From Mercurialis annua (Eukaryota; Streptophyta; Magnoliopsida; Malpighiales; Euphorbiaceae), in assembly GCF_937616625.2 (NCBI RefSeq), contig NC_065576.1, positions 560,501 through 624,500 of the forward strand: DNA of 64,000 bases, in the 5' to 3' direction. Below the pieces are notes generated by a model, which worked only from the letters and a program-made list of their open reading frames with translations, did not search any database and was not told the DNA's origin. A program made the position numbers and the translations under genes. Positions 10,536-21,605 of the stretch are shown piece after piece; within the stretch, counting starts at the first letter, position 1, and every line of letters starts with the position of its first letter.

Positions 10536-12995
10536 ATGGCAGCAGCAGTCACTTCTGTCTCATTCTCACCCATTTCCCAATCCTCCGCCGACAGAAAATC
10601 AATCGGCTACTCTTCAAATTTCGATTCTTCCCGTTTACGCCTGAGTTTTTCATGTCAATACGCCGGCGTCGCTCTTAAAGCTTCCAATTCCACTCCTCGC
10701 ATGCTTATTCATTGCGTCTCCACTGCTACAGGTCTCGTATTCAATTTCTTTAGCAGTAAACTTACGATCTTTACCAATTCAATTGCTTATCAAGAACCAA
10801 CAAATGAAAAAGTTCTCACCTTTAATTTACAATGCAGATGATTATTGATGTCCTGGCTTTGTTTTGAAGTTTAGTTAATACCCATTAGTCAGTTATGATT
10901 TGTTTGGCTAATTGGATTGGATGCAGATGTGCCGCCTACTGTAGCTGACACCAAGTACAATTTTCTCAAGTCGTACAAGAAACCTATTCCGAGTATATAC
11001 AATACTGTTCTTCAGGAGCTTATTGTGCAGCAACATTTGATGAGGTATAAGAAGAGTTATCGCTATGACCCTGTCTTTGCCCTTGGTTTTGTTACTGTCT
11101 ATGATCAACTCATGGAAGGGTATCCGAGCGATGAGGATCGAGAAGCTATCTTCCAAGCTTATATAAAGGCCTTGACCGAGGAACCCGAGCAGTATAGGTT
11201 AATTGCTTTTTCATCCCTTCTTTTACTTCTTGTAGCTTATAGTTTCACTTAGGCATTAGTTGTTGTCAAGACTATATACTTTAGTGTTATGTTTAATGTT
11301 TCAACCATCCAAGAGATGGACTAAAGCTGTGAATATGTGATCTGAATAGCTGTTTTTAAAATCTGAATCTTCTATTTCGCTGCACTTTTCGCTTCCTTGT
11401 GATATTATAGAAAAACTTGTCATTAGTTAGAATAATTCTGTCTGTTGTGCATTGCAGAATTGATGCAAAAAAGTTGGAAGAGTGGGCACGGTCTCAAACT
11501 TCAAGTTCGTTAGTTGAATTTTCATCCAGAGATGGTGAAGTGGAGGGGGTATTAAAGGACATTGCAGAGAGGGCTGGGAATGGGAGTTTCAGCTACAGTC
11601 GTTTCTTTGCTGTCGGGTTATTTCGCCTTCTTGAGCTTTCAAATTCTACCGATCCCACAGTACTAGAAAAGGTTGGACCTTTTCATGTTTTTCCATTTAA
11701 TAATCGCATTCTATTCCATTCACTTTTAGCTTATTGTTCCTTAAAGGTTGGCATAATTTTGATTTATGTGAAAAGAAAGTAGTTTGCTTTTGATAGATGT
11801 TAGTCACGACAGTTATAAGCTATTCGTTTTCCCAGTGTACTCGTATATTTTTCTAATTTATGATGAATACCATGTCTCGTGATTACTTCTGACTAACTAC
11901 TTGCCACCATGTCTTGTAGAGATGCTTCAATTGTTAGTTTGTGAATGACAAATTTTGATTTTTCTTTAATCAACATTTTTGCCAAGCTGCAGTTAGAGTT
12001 TATATTTATATATGTGTTTTGATTACTTTGGAATTTATGTTGCTGAGTGACATTTTTCCAATTATGATAGATAGGAATTCCTATTCCTAGTCGACTTAAT
12101 TGGTCTGTATTTTGTGGTTATAGGAGTTGTCTACAAACTACCTACTGATTTATGGCTGTCATAGTGCAGAAACATTACTTGGGTTTAGTAGATCTTATTA
12201 CGAATAGCTTGATACCTTATTGAGCTATAAGGTTCTGTCATTTGATGAATGCTGAATTTCGGAGACGCATGTTACGTGATTGAGCTATTATGTTCTGTTA
12301 TTTAGATAAACTTCCTCCTAGAAGAGCCCTGCAGTTTTCTATTGAGTTTGTAAAATTAAATGTCTCTAACTAAAGGGCTTATGTTTTTCTTTTTAATTGC
12401 TGTGGAACAGCTCTGTGCAGCTTTGAATGTCAATAAAAGGAGTGTGGATCGGGACCTAGATGTATACCGCAACCTCCTTAATAAGCTGGTTCAAGCAAAA
12501 GAGTTACTTAAGGAATATGTGGACAGGTAAAATAGAAAAAACAAAAAACTCCTCTTATGGTTTTTCCTGCTTGATTACAAAGTATAATATATACTTCAGG
12601 TTTTGCTTGGTAGTCTCGAATTACATGGTTAAACTGCAATCTGTTAAATGGGAAAATGGATAGGATAATGTAATGGAATGCAATAATTGAGAATCTTAAC
12701 TTGTGATTATAGACAAATTAAAGATTTATCTTTGTTCAAACATGAATTCTGGACTATGATATCTTCAGTTTCGTAGCATTTAGATGAGATACAGATTTTA
12801 CTAGATGTCCCCTCTTTGATCTAATATATGATCTAATATATTCAGTTTACTTTTTCACCATTGCTTGTATTGTCTTCTCTTTAACTGCTTTTCATTTTCA
12901 GAGAGAAGAAGAAACAAGAAGAACGGGTATCATCTCAAAAAGCTAACGAGGCGGTCAAAAGTTGTATAGGAGAGCCCCAAAATGTAAGCTTATAG
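10536..12995 (+). CDS. THF1: THYLAKOID FORMATION 1 (THF1/PSB29), chloroplastic
   Basis: Five exons (10536..10731, 10927..11197, 11458..11671, 12411..12526, 12902..12995), all with GT-AG borders and compatible phases, encode 296 residues, the usual THF1 length. Residues 1 to about 65 form a Ser-rich transit peptide. The mature protein starts near DVPPTVADTKYNFLKSY and keeps the family blocks SYRYDPVFALGFVTVYDQLM, GYPSDEDREAIFQAYIKAL, GSFSYSRFFAVGLFRLLE and VDRDLDVYRNLLNKL. It ends in a charged coiled-coil tail (EYVDREKKKQEER). Known roles of THF1 are thylakoid biogenesis, photosystem II-LHCII dynamics and FtsH protease control, and in some species interaction with G-alpha or NB-LRR proteins. 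G-box and I-box motifs lie upstream. It is tail-to-tail with the diacylglycerol kinase gene. Confidence 0.96.
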
Positions 12996-13481
12996 GTAGC
13001 AAGTCTCACAATATTCGATGACTCGTCTCTCCATTTGCGAGGGAGAAATTTGAAGCTTCTGTTTGATTTGACATCATTGATCAGCTTGTGAGCATGCATT
13101 TGTAATCCAGTTGTTATGAGTATGGTAAGTACTAGTACATGTCTTAACAGTACTCTGTTTACATGTTATTACAAAGAATTTTCCTTTGTTAATACTTAAT
13201 ACCTCAATTTCAGAATCTTGTTTTAAAAAGTTAAATGCAACTGTTACTGAATCAAACCAATTCCTTGCAATTCCATTATTAGTGAGATCATTCTAGGGTT
13301 TGAGATGGACAATATCAATTCTTAGATTGTAAAAGATATTATTCTATCATATGCCCATAGACCACATGCTCAATTTATTAGCAGCAAAATTAGAATATTT
13401 ATTACCTAAACCTATACTTAATTGCAAATCAATTGATGAAGAAAACTATAACATAGAAATTAATTGAATGAAGGTGAGAGT
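12996..13481. other. Convergent 3' gap between THF1 and DGK
   Basis: Fewer than 500 bp separate the two stop codons. It should hold both 3' UTRs. No other feature seen. Confidence 0.6.
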
Positions 13482-16400
13482 TCAACTAAGATGGGCAATT
13501 TCAACACCATCTGGGATCTTAAATGTATCAGCTGCGCCAAATTTCTTCCACTCTTCACCTTGTTCAGTTTCTTCTTCATTACTGTCATCGTCTTCATCAT
13601 CATGAGAGCTCGGAGATGAGGGATCACACACACTTTTAGACTTGCAATCATGGGTGGCAAGCATGTTCACTTGGCCCAGGTGGGATATTTCAACAACTAC
13701 AGTATCATCATCTCCTGGAAGTGGTTGCTTCCAGGGTTCCCCATCAATCCTCATAAACGTGTGGTCTGCAGCACCTTTGTGGAACTCGAAACGGATTCTA
13801 TGCGCCTAATTAAAGAAATTAATTAAACAAAACCCAACAAATACATTTTGGAATTATTACATACTGCATTAGGCAATTGAGGATAATTCGCATCCTCATC
13901 AAGTTCACTTAATTTTTTAGTTCTCACCTGTGCAAGGCGTGTCCCATGTCCGTTCGGTGCAAGCAAAACAAGCCCATGCCAAGCATCTCTAAAACCAACA
14001 ACCTCAATAAGTCCATCATCTACGAAAGGCGGTGTCAAGTCTCTCTGTACATGCAGGAAAACAAATATCAGCAATGCAGTCCCAGAATTCTCTGATTAAT
14101 AAGATTTATAACTCTTTTCCTTGCCATCAAGATTGACCAAGTGAACTAACATCGCGCTGTTTCTTGTTATTTGGTGTTCCCCAAGGACTCAGTCCACCAG
14201 AAAAGCTTGGCAAATTAAGGCACACAATCGACCTGATGCTGGTAAATTAGAAGAGGAAAGAACTTAATATGAGAGGTTTTACTAAATGTCTATAAGCCAA
14301 CACAAGAATAAAGAAGAAGTAGATGAAAGACAGAATACAGCTAGGGAATTACCTGCGGGGTATAGTAAGGTCTTTCCATTGACCATGTCTTTCCATGATC
14401 TTAACCTTCGCAAGTTGAGCTATGTTCCTGATATTGAACAGAGAAAATGGTGAAACTGCTTTACAATTTACATAGAGTTCCCCAAAAAAACGATAACTCC
14501 AGTAAAAACTATACATCCGGTTTTGACTCAATGTATGACCAAATCTAAATAATCACACGAGTCATATGTGAAACTGCTGAAAACTGAAGCATATTAACAA
14601 AATTAGAAGACTGTTGTGTTGATAGTCAATCAAGTAGTAACATTCATCAGCATAATGAGTGGGAGTGAGAGTGAGAGTAAGAGTGAGAGTGAGACTGAAG
14701 ATTAAAGTCAAGAAGTACTTCTACAAGGTTAACCCCAAAGCATTATAACACTCTTTTTATAGTATGTTATATAGCCAAAAAACAAAACAATACTGTAAGA
14801 CCAAAGCAGAGTCATTTGTCATAATAAGAAATAACAATTCTGCACTCACTTTGAAGAAGGATGAAAAAGTGAAGCCATAAACCACCCTTGTGAGCAACCA
14901 AGCTTTGCATAAGTACTCTGGTTCCAAGGGATAAAGAAAAAAGAACAGTAATTAGTAGAACAGCTTTAGGCAGCATATCCCCAGTACAAGTGCGGGATAT
15001 GTAAAAGCAAGACTCGCCTACTGAACATTTATGTTCCGGCAGACAAATTAAGCACGATACAACCTCAACAATTACGTGATGAACCAAACTACTAACACAA
15101 AAACATGTGAAATAGTTCGACTCAAAAACTAAATATGAAAATGGCAACCATTTGAGTAGATACTAATCTGTTTCCATACAAAACATAAAAGCACCAAACT
15201 ACCTGATTAACTAATTGATTTTTAAATTTCTCAGGATGCAACTTCCGCTCAGAATGAAATGCATATGATACTTGAGCATCCATTCCTGCGAACAAAAGAC
15301 AGCATATTTTTAGAAAATCTCCCAAGATAAAAACAAATTATTAAGAGATGAAATAAAGGGTGAAAACTATGACTTAGAGATTAAGTATCTTCATTAAATA
15401 TCCAGGGAAGAACTCTACCCATACTGAAGTAGTTCCAGAATCCCCCACGAAATGTGTGGTAACCTTCCTGTGATGAAACAAACCATGTGCTTGTAAGAGC
15501 TTGTGTAATGCAACATATATTCCAGGAAAGAAGACTAAATGGAGAAATAATCAACTAATACAAAAGATAATGCTGTATGGATTTTTATGTTTTGTTAGAA
15601 TAGGTTTCTTATATGGTTTCTTGAGAGACGAGTCGCAGAACATCAAAAAACCGACTCAAACATGAGGTTCACAGCAAGACTTAATCAGTACAATAAAAGT
15701 ATGGTTTACCATATAATGAACCTTAAAAAGGCCATGAAATGCAACTTCAGATGACAGTAGTATTAATGGTGGATGCTGTTATTACAAAAGCCAGTATCTT
15801 GTCTCACAAGCAAAAGAGCAAAGAGCAAATTTTTTAGAATGTGTGGAAGGCAAAGTAAGATGCAGTGGTGGTTACCCTGTTGAGTTCATCAGATGGAGAA
15901 ACACGCTGAAAAGCATGGAGAGAAAGTGGAAGCTCGAGAGGGGCAATGGGATCACAGGAACCTTCTCTAGGAGCCCTCATCCTCATAAGAATATGCCAGC
16001 TTTATCATAACAGGTATTTTATCATGAGAGTCTGAAAACACTAAAAAGCAACCAAGAAAGAGTTCAAAAGGTATGCAGACTAACTTGTCTATTTTCATTT
16101 CCTTGGCTTTCTTAACTTGGTCCAGAAAAGACAGCACAGAACTACGATCTGTACCCGGGTTCTTTTTTCCCTGAAAATCAACATCCACTTAAAATATAAC
16201 AATCATTCGTAATAAACAAATACGTAAATCAACAGAATCACAGAGAAGATGAGACACACCCAACCAAAAGCAAAAGGAAGATTGTTCCCAGTCCCTAAAG
16301 GAACAGTGGCAATTGGAGGAGGATGAGAGAACTTAAGATCACAAACAACTCCAAGTAACCAGCCAGCAGTTCCATCCCCACCTGCAACCTAATTTAAGGA

Positions 16401-17015
16401 GTTAATCAGATCATAAAGGCACTAGGTAGCACGGAAATTTCACTCGATCAGCGTTTCCAAACAGAAGGAAACCTTAAAATAACACCGTTTCGCCGTGACC
16501 GTGTCCGTGTCCGTGCTACATAGTAAAGGCATAATCTTTTTAAACTCAACAACCTAAATTGAGTGAACTTACAATAATTCGAAGCCTTTTTTGAATCTCA
16601 ACAGGCAATTTATTCCCACGAGACTTGAGTATTTCAATATTCAGATAGATTCTACGCAGCACTTTATCAGGAGCCTCCTCCCCTAAATCAAACACCTACT
16701 CATAACCAAAATTAGAAACTGTACATAAAAAAGATTGCACATTGCGGATTTAAATTCATGGTGCAGTGTTATTAAAGAAGTGGGTACCTGGTTTTCATTT
16801 AAAAGGGAGCGGTAGGTGACGAGGAGATCACCGCCCAGCTGGCCACCGCTCTTGGAGTTGATAAAGACTAGAATCGGACATTCAGGTGGCGGAAGAGAAG
16901 CTGTATCACCGTTTTCCGACGATAATTCAGGGTGGAATATGACGGACGGAATTCGGAATTCCTTCAAGAATGATTCTAAATCGGAATCCGTTATGTTAGG
17001 ATCCATGAACTGCAT
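13482..17015 (-). CDS. Small plant diacylglycerol kinase (no C1 domains), DGK5-like
   Basis: Twelve exons on the minus strand: 16788..17015, 16573..16695, 16260..16388, 16085..16170, 15876..15999, 15419..15467, 15203..15285, 14850..14917, 14353..14427, 14151..14232, 13928..14044, 13482..13805. Joined, they give 495 residues. Diacylglycerol kinase phosphorylates DAG with ATP to phosphatidic acid, a lipid signal. The catalytic domain shows [12 protein letters not shown], the nucleotide-binding [13 protein letters not shown] and [20 protein letters not shown]; the accessory domain has [19 protein letters not shown] and [15 protein letters not shown]. There are no cysteine-rich C1 domains, as in the small plant DGK clusters. 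The C-terminus is unusually acidic ([15 protein letters not shown]) and ends DGVEIAHLS. Start: first in-frame ATG; the ATG 9 bp on (17006) is also possible. An MITE sits in the third intron... between exons at 16388 and 16573, that is intron 2. Confidence 0.95.
16422..16523. mobile_element. Short TIR element with 8-bp TSD inside a DGK intron
   Basis: A 102-bp element with ends CTAGGTAGCACGG and CCGTGCTACATAG, flanked by TAAAGGCA on both sides (16414-16421, 16524-16531). It sits in DGK intron 2. Same terminal sequence as the element at 4174, so it is a deleted member of that family. Confidence 0.75.
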
Positions 17016-18592
17016 TTCGATCAGCAAAAGAAACGAAAAAGAACCAAAATTGCCTTATTTAGACAGACATGTAGAAATGTAATAAATGAAAAATATTAGC
17101 AGATTAATATGAAACGGAGGAAAAAATTAATAATGACAAAATTTAATAATTTTAAGTCGAATATATTTTTTGGAATCTGAATGGCGTCGCTATTGAGTGG
17201 ATACACTTATAAAAATGAAACAGTGGCAATTGATTTGGGAATATTCACACAACGCCGCCAAAACTCTATTAGCAGCCCATATTAGGTGATGATATTGATG
17301 GCTATGGTCTATGGAGATTCATGCGTTTAAAAAAAAAAGTATATATATGTTCATAATATTTATTTCACCAAAGAATTTTTTTTATTTTAAATATATTTTA
17401 ATAATTTATTTTAAATAGTATTAAAAATCCATTTGACAAGAACATTTTTTTTACCAAAAGATAATATTTCATTGATTAAGAAATATTATCTTTATTAAAG
17501 AATAGTAAATCATAAATAAATAAAAGATAATTAATCTTAATTGTCAAAAAAAATAACAAAAATTTATTGTTATCCAATTTTTAAAATGTAAAAATGTAAA
17601 ATAATTAATATGTATATTTTTTTTTTGCAAAGTGATAATTATAATAACAAAGAAAAGGGATAAATAAGACAAAAGTAGTAATTAATTAACCTTGTTTTTC
17701 CACCGGAAGCGGCAGCTACTTGTTTTTGTATGTTGATGATGCTTCTTGCTAAATTCGTCTTCTTTTTGTAGCTTGCTGATTTTAGTGTTCCCCATCCTAA
17801 AATTCTATCTATCTTTTTTAATTATTTTGAATCATCAAAAGTTTTTTTAAAAAGAAGGTTACAGATGATTCTTTAAATGGTTTTATATTTATGGAATTGA
17901 AGTGGAGTTGTTGAAGAAGAAGAAGTGTTTTTTCCCCAAATTTATACTCATAATAACGTGAGACTGACGACTTAGTTTACCTCAAAATTTCATATTTTAA
18001 TTTTCCAAATTCAAGTGTTAATTTGTTGAATGATTAAAATTAGGAAGAAAATCAAAACCAAAAAGAATAGTATTTTTGTCAATCCCGCAGCCTCCTGATT
18101 TTGCCAAACTCATTACCAAATATTTAGTATTATAGCCGCTGATTGTGTTGAATCTCATACAGTAAGTTAGGTGTGAGTAGTGTCTGATTTTATTTTATTT
18201 TAACGTGTGAATCTTTATATTTTTATATCAATTTTAATTTTTTAAAGTGTATCAAACAATAGTTGTTTTTCGATATCGATGTGTTAACAAACAAAAATAA
18301 TTTTTACTTTTATTTAAATTTATATGTCATATTATTACATACTAGTATATAATTATATTATGTATGCAATAATGCGTTTATAAATATGGAGTTAGAATAG
18401 AAAATCATATCATCAATTCATAAAATATTTTTTGCCCATGTTAGACGTCCGTGATCAGGAAATGAACAAAACTAATCTCTCCAAAATAAAACCCTTAATA
18501 TTGAACTCTAATCATACTGAAATCTTCCATCTTCTTGTGAAGTTTGTTTTAATCAATAGAATGAAGTAAAGAATTATTAGAGAAGATGGTAC
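17016..18592. other. DGK upstream region and AT-rich spacer
   Basis: The first 200 bp should hold the DGK 5' UTR and promoter. From about 17330 the sequence is AT-rich with no coding signal or repeat border that I can define. Confidence 0.5.
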
Positions 18593-18811
18593 CTCTTTGG
18601 CTTTTCTTTTCGGTTGTATGCAACAAGAAATCAATAGCTTCTTTAATGTCATAAGCAACATCTCTCTTGTAATTAAAATACTTAGAAGTAACAATATTAT
18701 CTCTTAATTTGCTTCCAATACTCTTCAACTGAACTTCTAACCCAAGAAATGGAATTGGCTCGTTGACTAGCAGATCATAAAGATTCCATAAAACAGGTGA
18801 AGAAACAAGCC
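18593..18811 (-). pseudogene. Orphan exon-like coding fragment of unknown family
   Basis: A 219-bp minus-strand open stretch bounded by a plausible acceptor (taag|GG) and donor (AGAG|gtacc), phase 1 to phase 1. It reads like real protein: SSPVLWNLYDLL, NEPIPFLGLEVQLKSIG, YFNYKRDVAYDIKEAIDFLL, HTTEKKSQR. I do not recognise the family, and I find no matching flanking exons; upstream frames close quickly. It could be a relic of a deleted gene, a captured exon, or one exon of a gene whose others I miss. Confidence 0.35.
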
Positions 18812-19025
18812 CTTAATATCCATTTTTATAAGTTTTTAATTCCTAATATAGGTTCTCATAAACTAACAAGGAAAAGGGTGTTGCGGAAAGTAAATTTATC
18901 GATTAATTGAAACTTTAATACAAGGTTTACTTTTTTAAGGTAAAATTTAATTATGTTAGTAGTACTTTTTTTTTGTTAGTAATTAGATTTTTTCTTTTTT
19001 AAATGGATCTTACGTATTCAAAAAG

Positions 19026-19115
19026 AAAAAGAAAAAAAATCGGTCATACATCACAAGCCCTACTGAGCCGAGACTTCAGAAATGCACTATAATGTCTTAA
19101 CCACTTGGAATAGAC
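19026..19115 (-). mobile_element. tRNA-derived SINE-like fragment
   Basis: On the minus strand a box A-like stretch (CCAAGTGGTTAAGACATT) is followed by a short tRNA-unrelated body and a pyrimidine-rich stretch. Ends and target duplication could not be fixed. Confidence 0.35.
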
Positions 19116-19698
19116 CTCAAAGAATAAGAAAAACATAAAGTACAAGGAGTACTTTGGTTGGCACATTGTTCTTTGACTTCGTTCTGGCATAGACAATTTC
19201 GTGGGAACCTATAAATCGTTGCGCATGCATGCAAGCTGAAATTGAATCAATAAAGTTGGAACTACTGTACACGTGGACTGTGAATTCGCATGGGCCATGC
19301 ATGCATTTTCGGATTATTTGGTGCAGTGCAGACGTATATCAGTGCCAAGGCTTATGATGTGGAAGCATTTAGGAAGACAATGGTGTGAGGTTTGTTGAAC
19401 TGAAGATGACTATTAGTTTTTGTTTCGTTGTTACATGACAAAGTTTTAAGGTTGGATTTTTTGGTGGCAGAGGTGGGTATTTGGAGATGAGAATTACTTA
19501 TGCTGATCCTACGCCGTTTAAGAGTGAACTTTTCAGTTTTGAAAGTTCAGGTGGATTGTAATTTGTGGATTTCTATTATTTTTATATTAGCACACTTAAA
19601 CTTAATGACATTTTAGCATCACTCTCCAATTCAACTAAGAATTTGTTATAGCCATTTTTCTTGATATGGACTAGTAAAAAGTAGAATAAAGACAAGAT

Positions 19699-20073
19699 AA
19701 ATAAAAGCCTATCTAAAAAAAAAGCTTAATCCTCGTTTTTTCAGTTTTTTTTTATTTCTCACCTTTCAAAAAATGTGTTTTTAGCTCATTTTTTAATTTT
19801 TATTTTAATTATAGCCATTTGTTCAAATTAAAGTTAAAAAATTCAAATATTTCGTCTATATTACTCTAAATTGTTCCAATTTGTATACTTATCATAATAA
19901 ATTTAAAAATGAAGCAATATGAGAGATTTATTTGAATCTTTTTGAACTCCAATTTGGACAAAATGGCTACAATTGAAAGTAAAAATTAAGAAATAGATTA
20001 AAATTAAAGATTTTAAAAGATAAAGTTATATACAAAAAAAATTAAAAAAATAAGGATATTTTGCCTTTTTATT
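19699..20073. mobile_element. Degenerate long-inverted-repeat element upstream of LTO1
   Basis: About 120-bp arms: the left arm ending 'tatagccatttgttcaaatt' (near 19829) and the right arm starting 'aatttggacaaaatggcta' (near 19950) are inverted copies, and the outermost 'ataaaagcc' pairs with 'tttttat' at the right end. No coding capacity. It lies just before the LTO1 promoter. Confidence 0.5.
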
Positions 20074-20297
20074 ATTATTCGGCCAAGAAAATACATTCAA
20101 ATATTGTTAAAACGGGCCGGTGGGTCAGACGAGAAACTGGCCCAGTCAACACCTCTATCTACATCCCATTAGAAGCTGCAAACTCCCAAAAGCCTATCTT
20201 CCCAAGAATCAACCATCGCCACTTCAAATTCTCCGATTGGTGTCTCCGCTGTTGCTGCTGCCGCGACGTCTCCGTTTCCACCACCACTTTTCTGCAG

Positions 20298-21578
20298 GTA
20301 CCCACCACTCGCTCCTTTTCCTCCACCCACTAAAATTCATTATCTCACTCTATAAATTCTCTGCATTTCTCACCTTAACCAAAACAAAAAAAAAAGGGCA
20401 AAAAGAACAAATATTTTTCATGGAATCTAACTCAAACCAAGATATTTTCGATTCATCGCTTAATTTAGAGGATGCTCACTTCAGAGAAGGCTACGAAGAA
20501 GGACATAAACAAGGTTTAGTGTCCGGAAAAGAGGAGGCTCGACAAGTGGGTCTAAAGACAGGCTTTGAGGTTGGTCAAGAACTTGGCTTTTACCAGGGTT
20601 GTGTTGATGTCTGGAACTCAGCCATTAAGATTGACCCTAATGCATTCTCTAACAGAGTTAAACTGTTTATTAAACAAATGCAAGATTTGATTGAGAAATA
20701 CCCTTTATTGGACCCTGAGAATGAGAATGTTCAGGAGATTATGGATAGTTTGAGGTTGAAATTTAAGGTTATAGGAGCTACAATGGGTGTCAAATTGTAT
20801 GACGGATACCCTAAAGCTAATGATGATGATTTTTGAAGGTTTGAGTGAGTTGCTATATGGGAATAAATAATTTCTTATTGTTTTTTTTGATGAATAATAA
20901 TTTCTTATTGTTGCTTATGAAAAGTACTTGAATTTGGATTCCTTATTAGTGAATGTAATTTGATGCTTTTATTTTCAAGTACCTTGAGTTCAATTTTAGC
21001 AGGACATAATGGTATATGATACTTTTGTTTAATAAGACTATGCTTTTCACTTTTGGTTTTCTTGTGAGGCATTTTGGCCAATCTACATTCTTTGAACTGT
21101 ACATTTATGCTACGATTCGAATGGCTCACTGGGTTGCTTAATGTATTTGTGGAATAGGAAAGACGTATTTTTGTCGAACGATTTGATGGAATTGAATTTA
21201 AAGGGTAATGGCTGTAACCTATAGTTATCGTAATTGGCTGATCGAACTATGGCCAGTTTGAGAGTTAATAATCAATGAAATTTCAGATGCATACTCAAAG
21301 AGAGTTATTAGTTATGGTTACTGCGTACTGGAAGTCTGGAACTATTTAATGTTGATTGTATTCGATCCAAGTTTATTGTTCTGCCAAGTTTTTATTTGAT
21401 TTTTTACCTCAATTTTTAATTCCTCTGATTAAAGTCGTTACCACACTTTACTAAATATATTACCAATGAAGCATTCTGTTTAGCTGAGTGGTTATGGCCT
21501 GGCATTCCCTAGAATCATAACCACATCATTTCTTAATGTTGCAATTTTTATCATCCATATTATAATTTATGTGTGCAG
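20298..21578 (+). other. Putative 5' intron of formiminotransferase-like copy 1, containing the LTO1 frame
   Basis: A good donor (CTGCAG|GTACCC, intron from 20298) lies in the leader upstream of LTO1 and a good acceptor (gtgtgcag|CTT, exon from 21579) lies directly before the formiminotransferase exon. The paralogue at 24747 has an intron at the matching place, about ten codons before the aligned start. I infer that splicing 20297 to 21579 makes the formiminotransferase mRNA while the unspliced leader serves LTO1. No transcript evidence is available here. Confidence 0.35.
20420..20836 (+). CDS. LTO1/Yae1-family protein (LTO1 homologue)
   Basis: Single-exon frame of 138 residues. Its N-terminal half carries the spaced glycine repeat of the Yae1/Lto1 family (deca-GX3): FREGYEEGHKQGLVSGKEEA followed by GLKTGFEVGQELGFYQG. 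In yeast and man Lto1 works with Yae1 as an adaptor that brings the cytosolic Fe-S machinery to the ABC protein Rli1/ABCE1, needed for ribosome biogenesis and recycling. The ATG at 20420 follows a leader with stops in the other frames; the frame is open further upstream but that part looks like 5' UTR. A site II motif (GGCCCA, 20139-20144) lies upstream, fitting a translation-linked gene. It ends ANDDDF. A formiminotransferase-like gene follows 770 bp later. Confidence 0.85.
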   Translation: MESNSNQDIFDSSLNLEDAHFREGYEEGHKQGLVSGKEEARQVGLKTGFEVGQELGFYQGCVDVWNSAIKIDPNAFSNRVKLFIKQMQDLIEKYPLLDPENENVQEIMDSLRLKFKVIGATMGVKLYDGYPKANDDDF

Positions 21579-21605
21579 CTTGTGAAAGACTGTAAGGAAG
21601 AGAGA

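Noticed and set aside
21478..21525. Box A-like 'tagctgagtggtta' near 21480
   Set aside because: No box B and no repeat boundaries; chance resemblance or too decayed to call.
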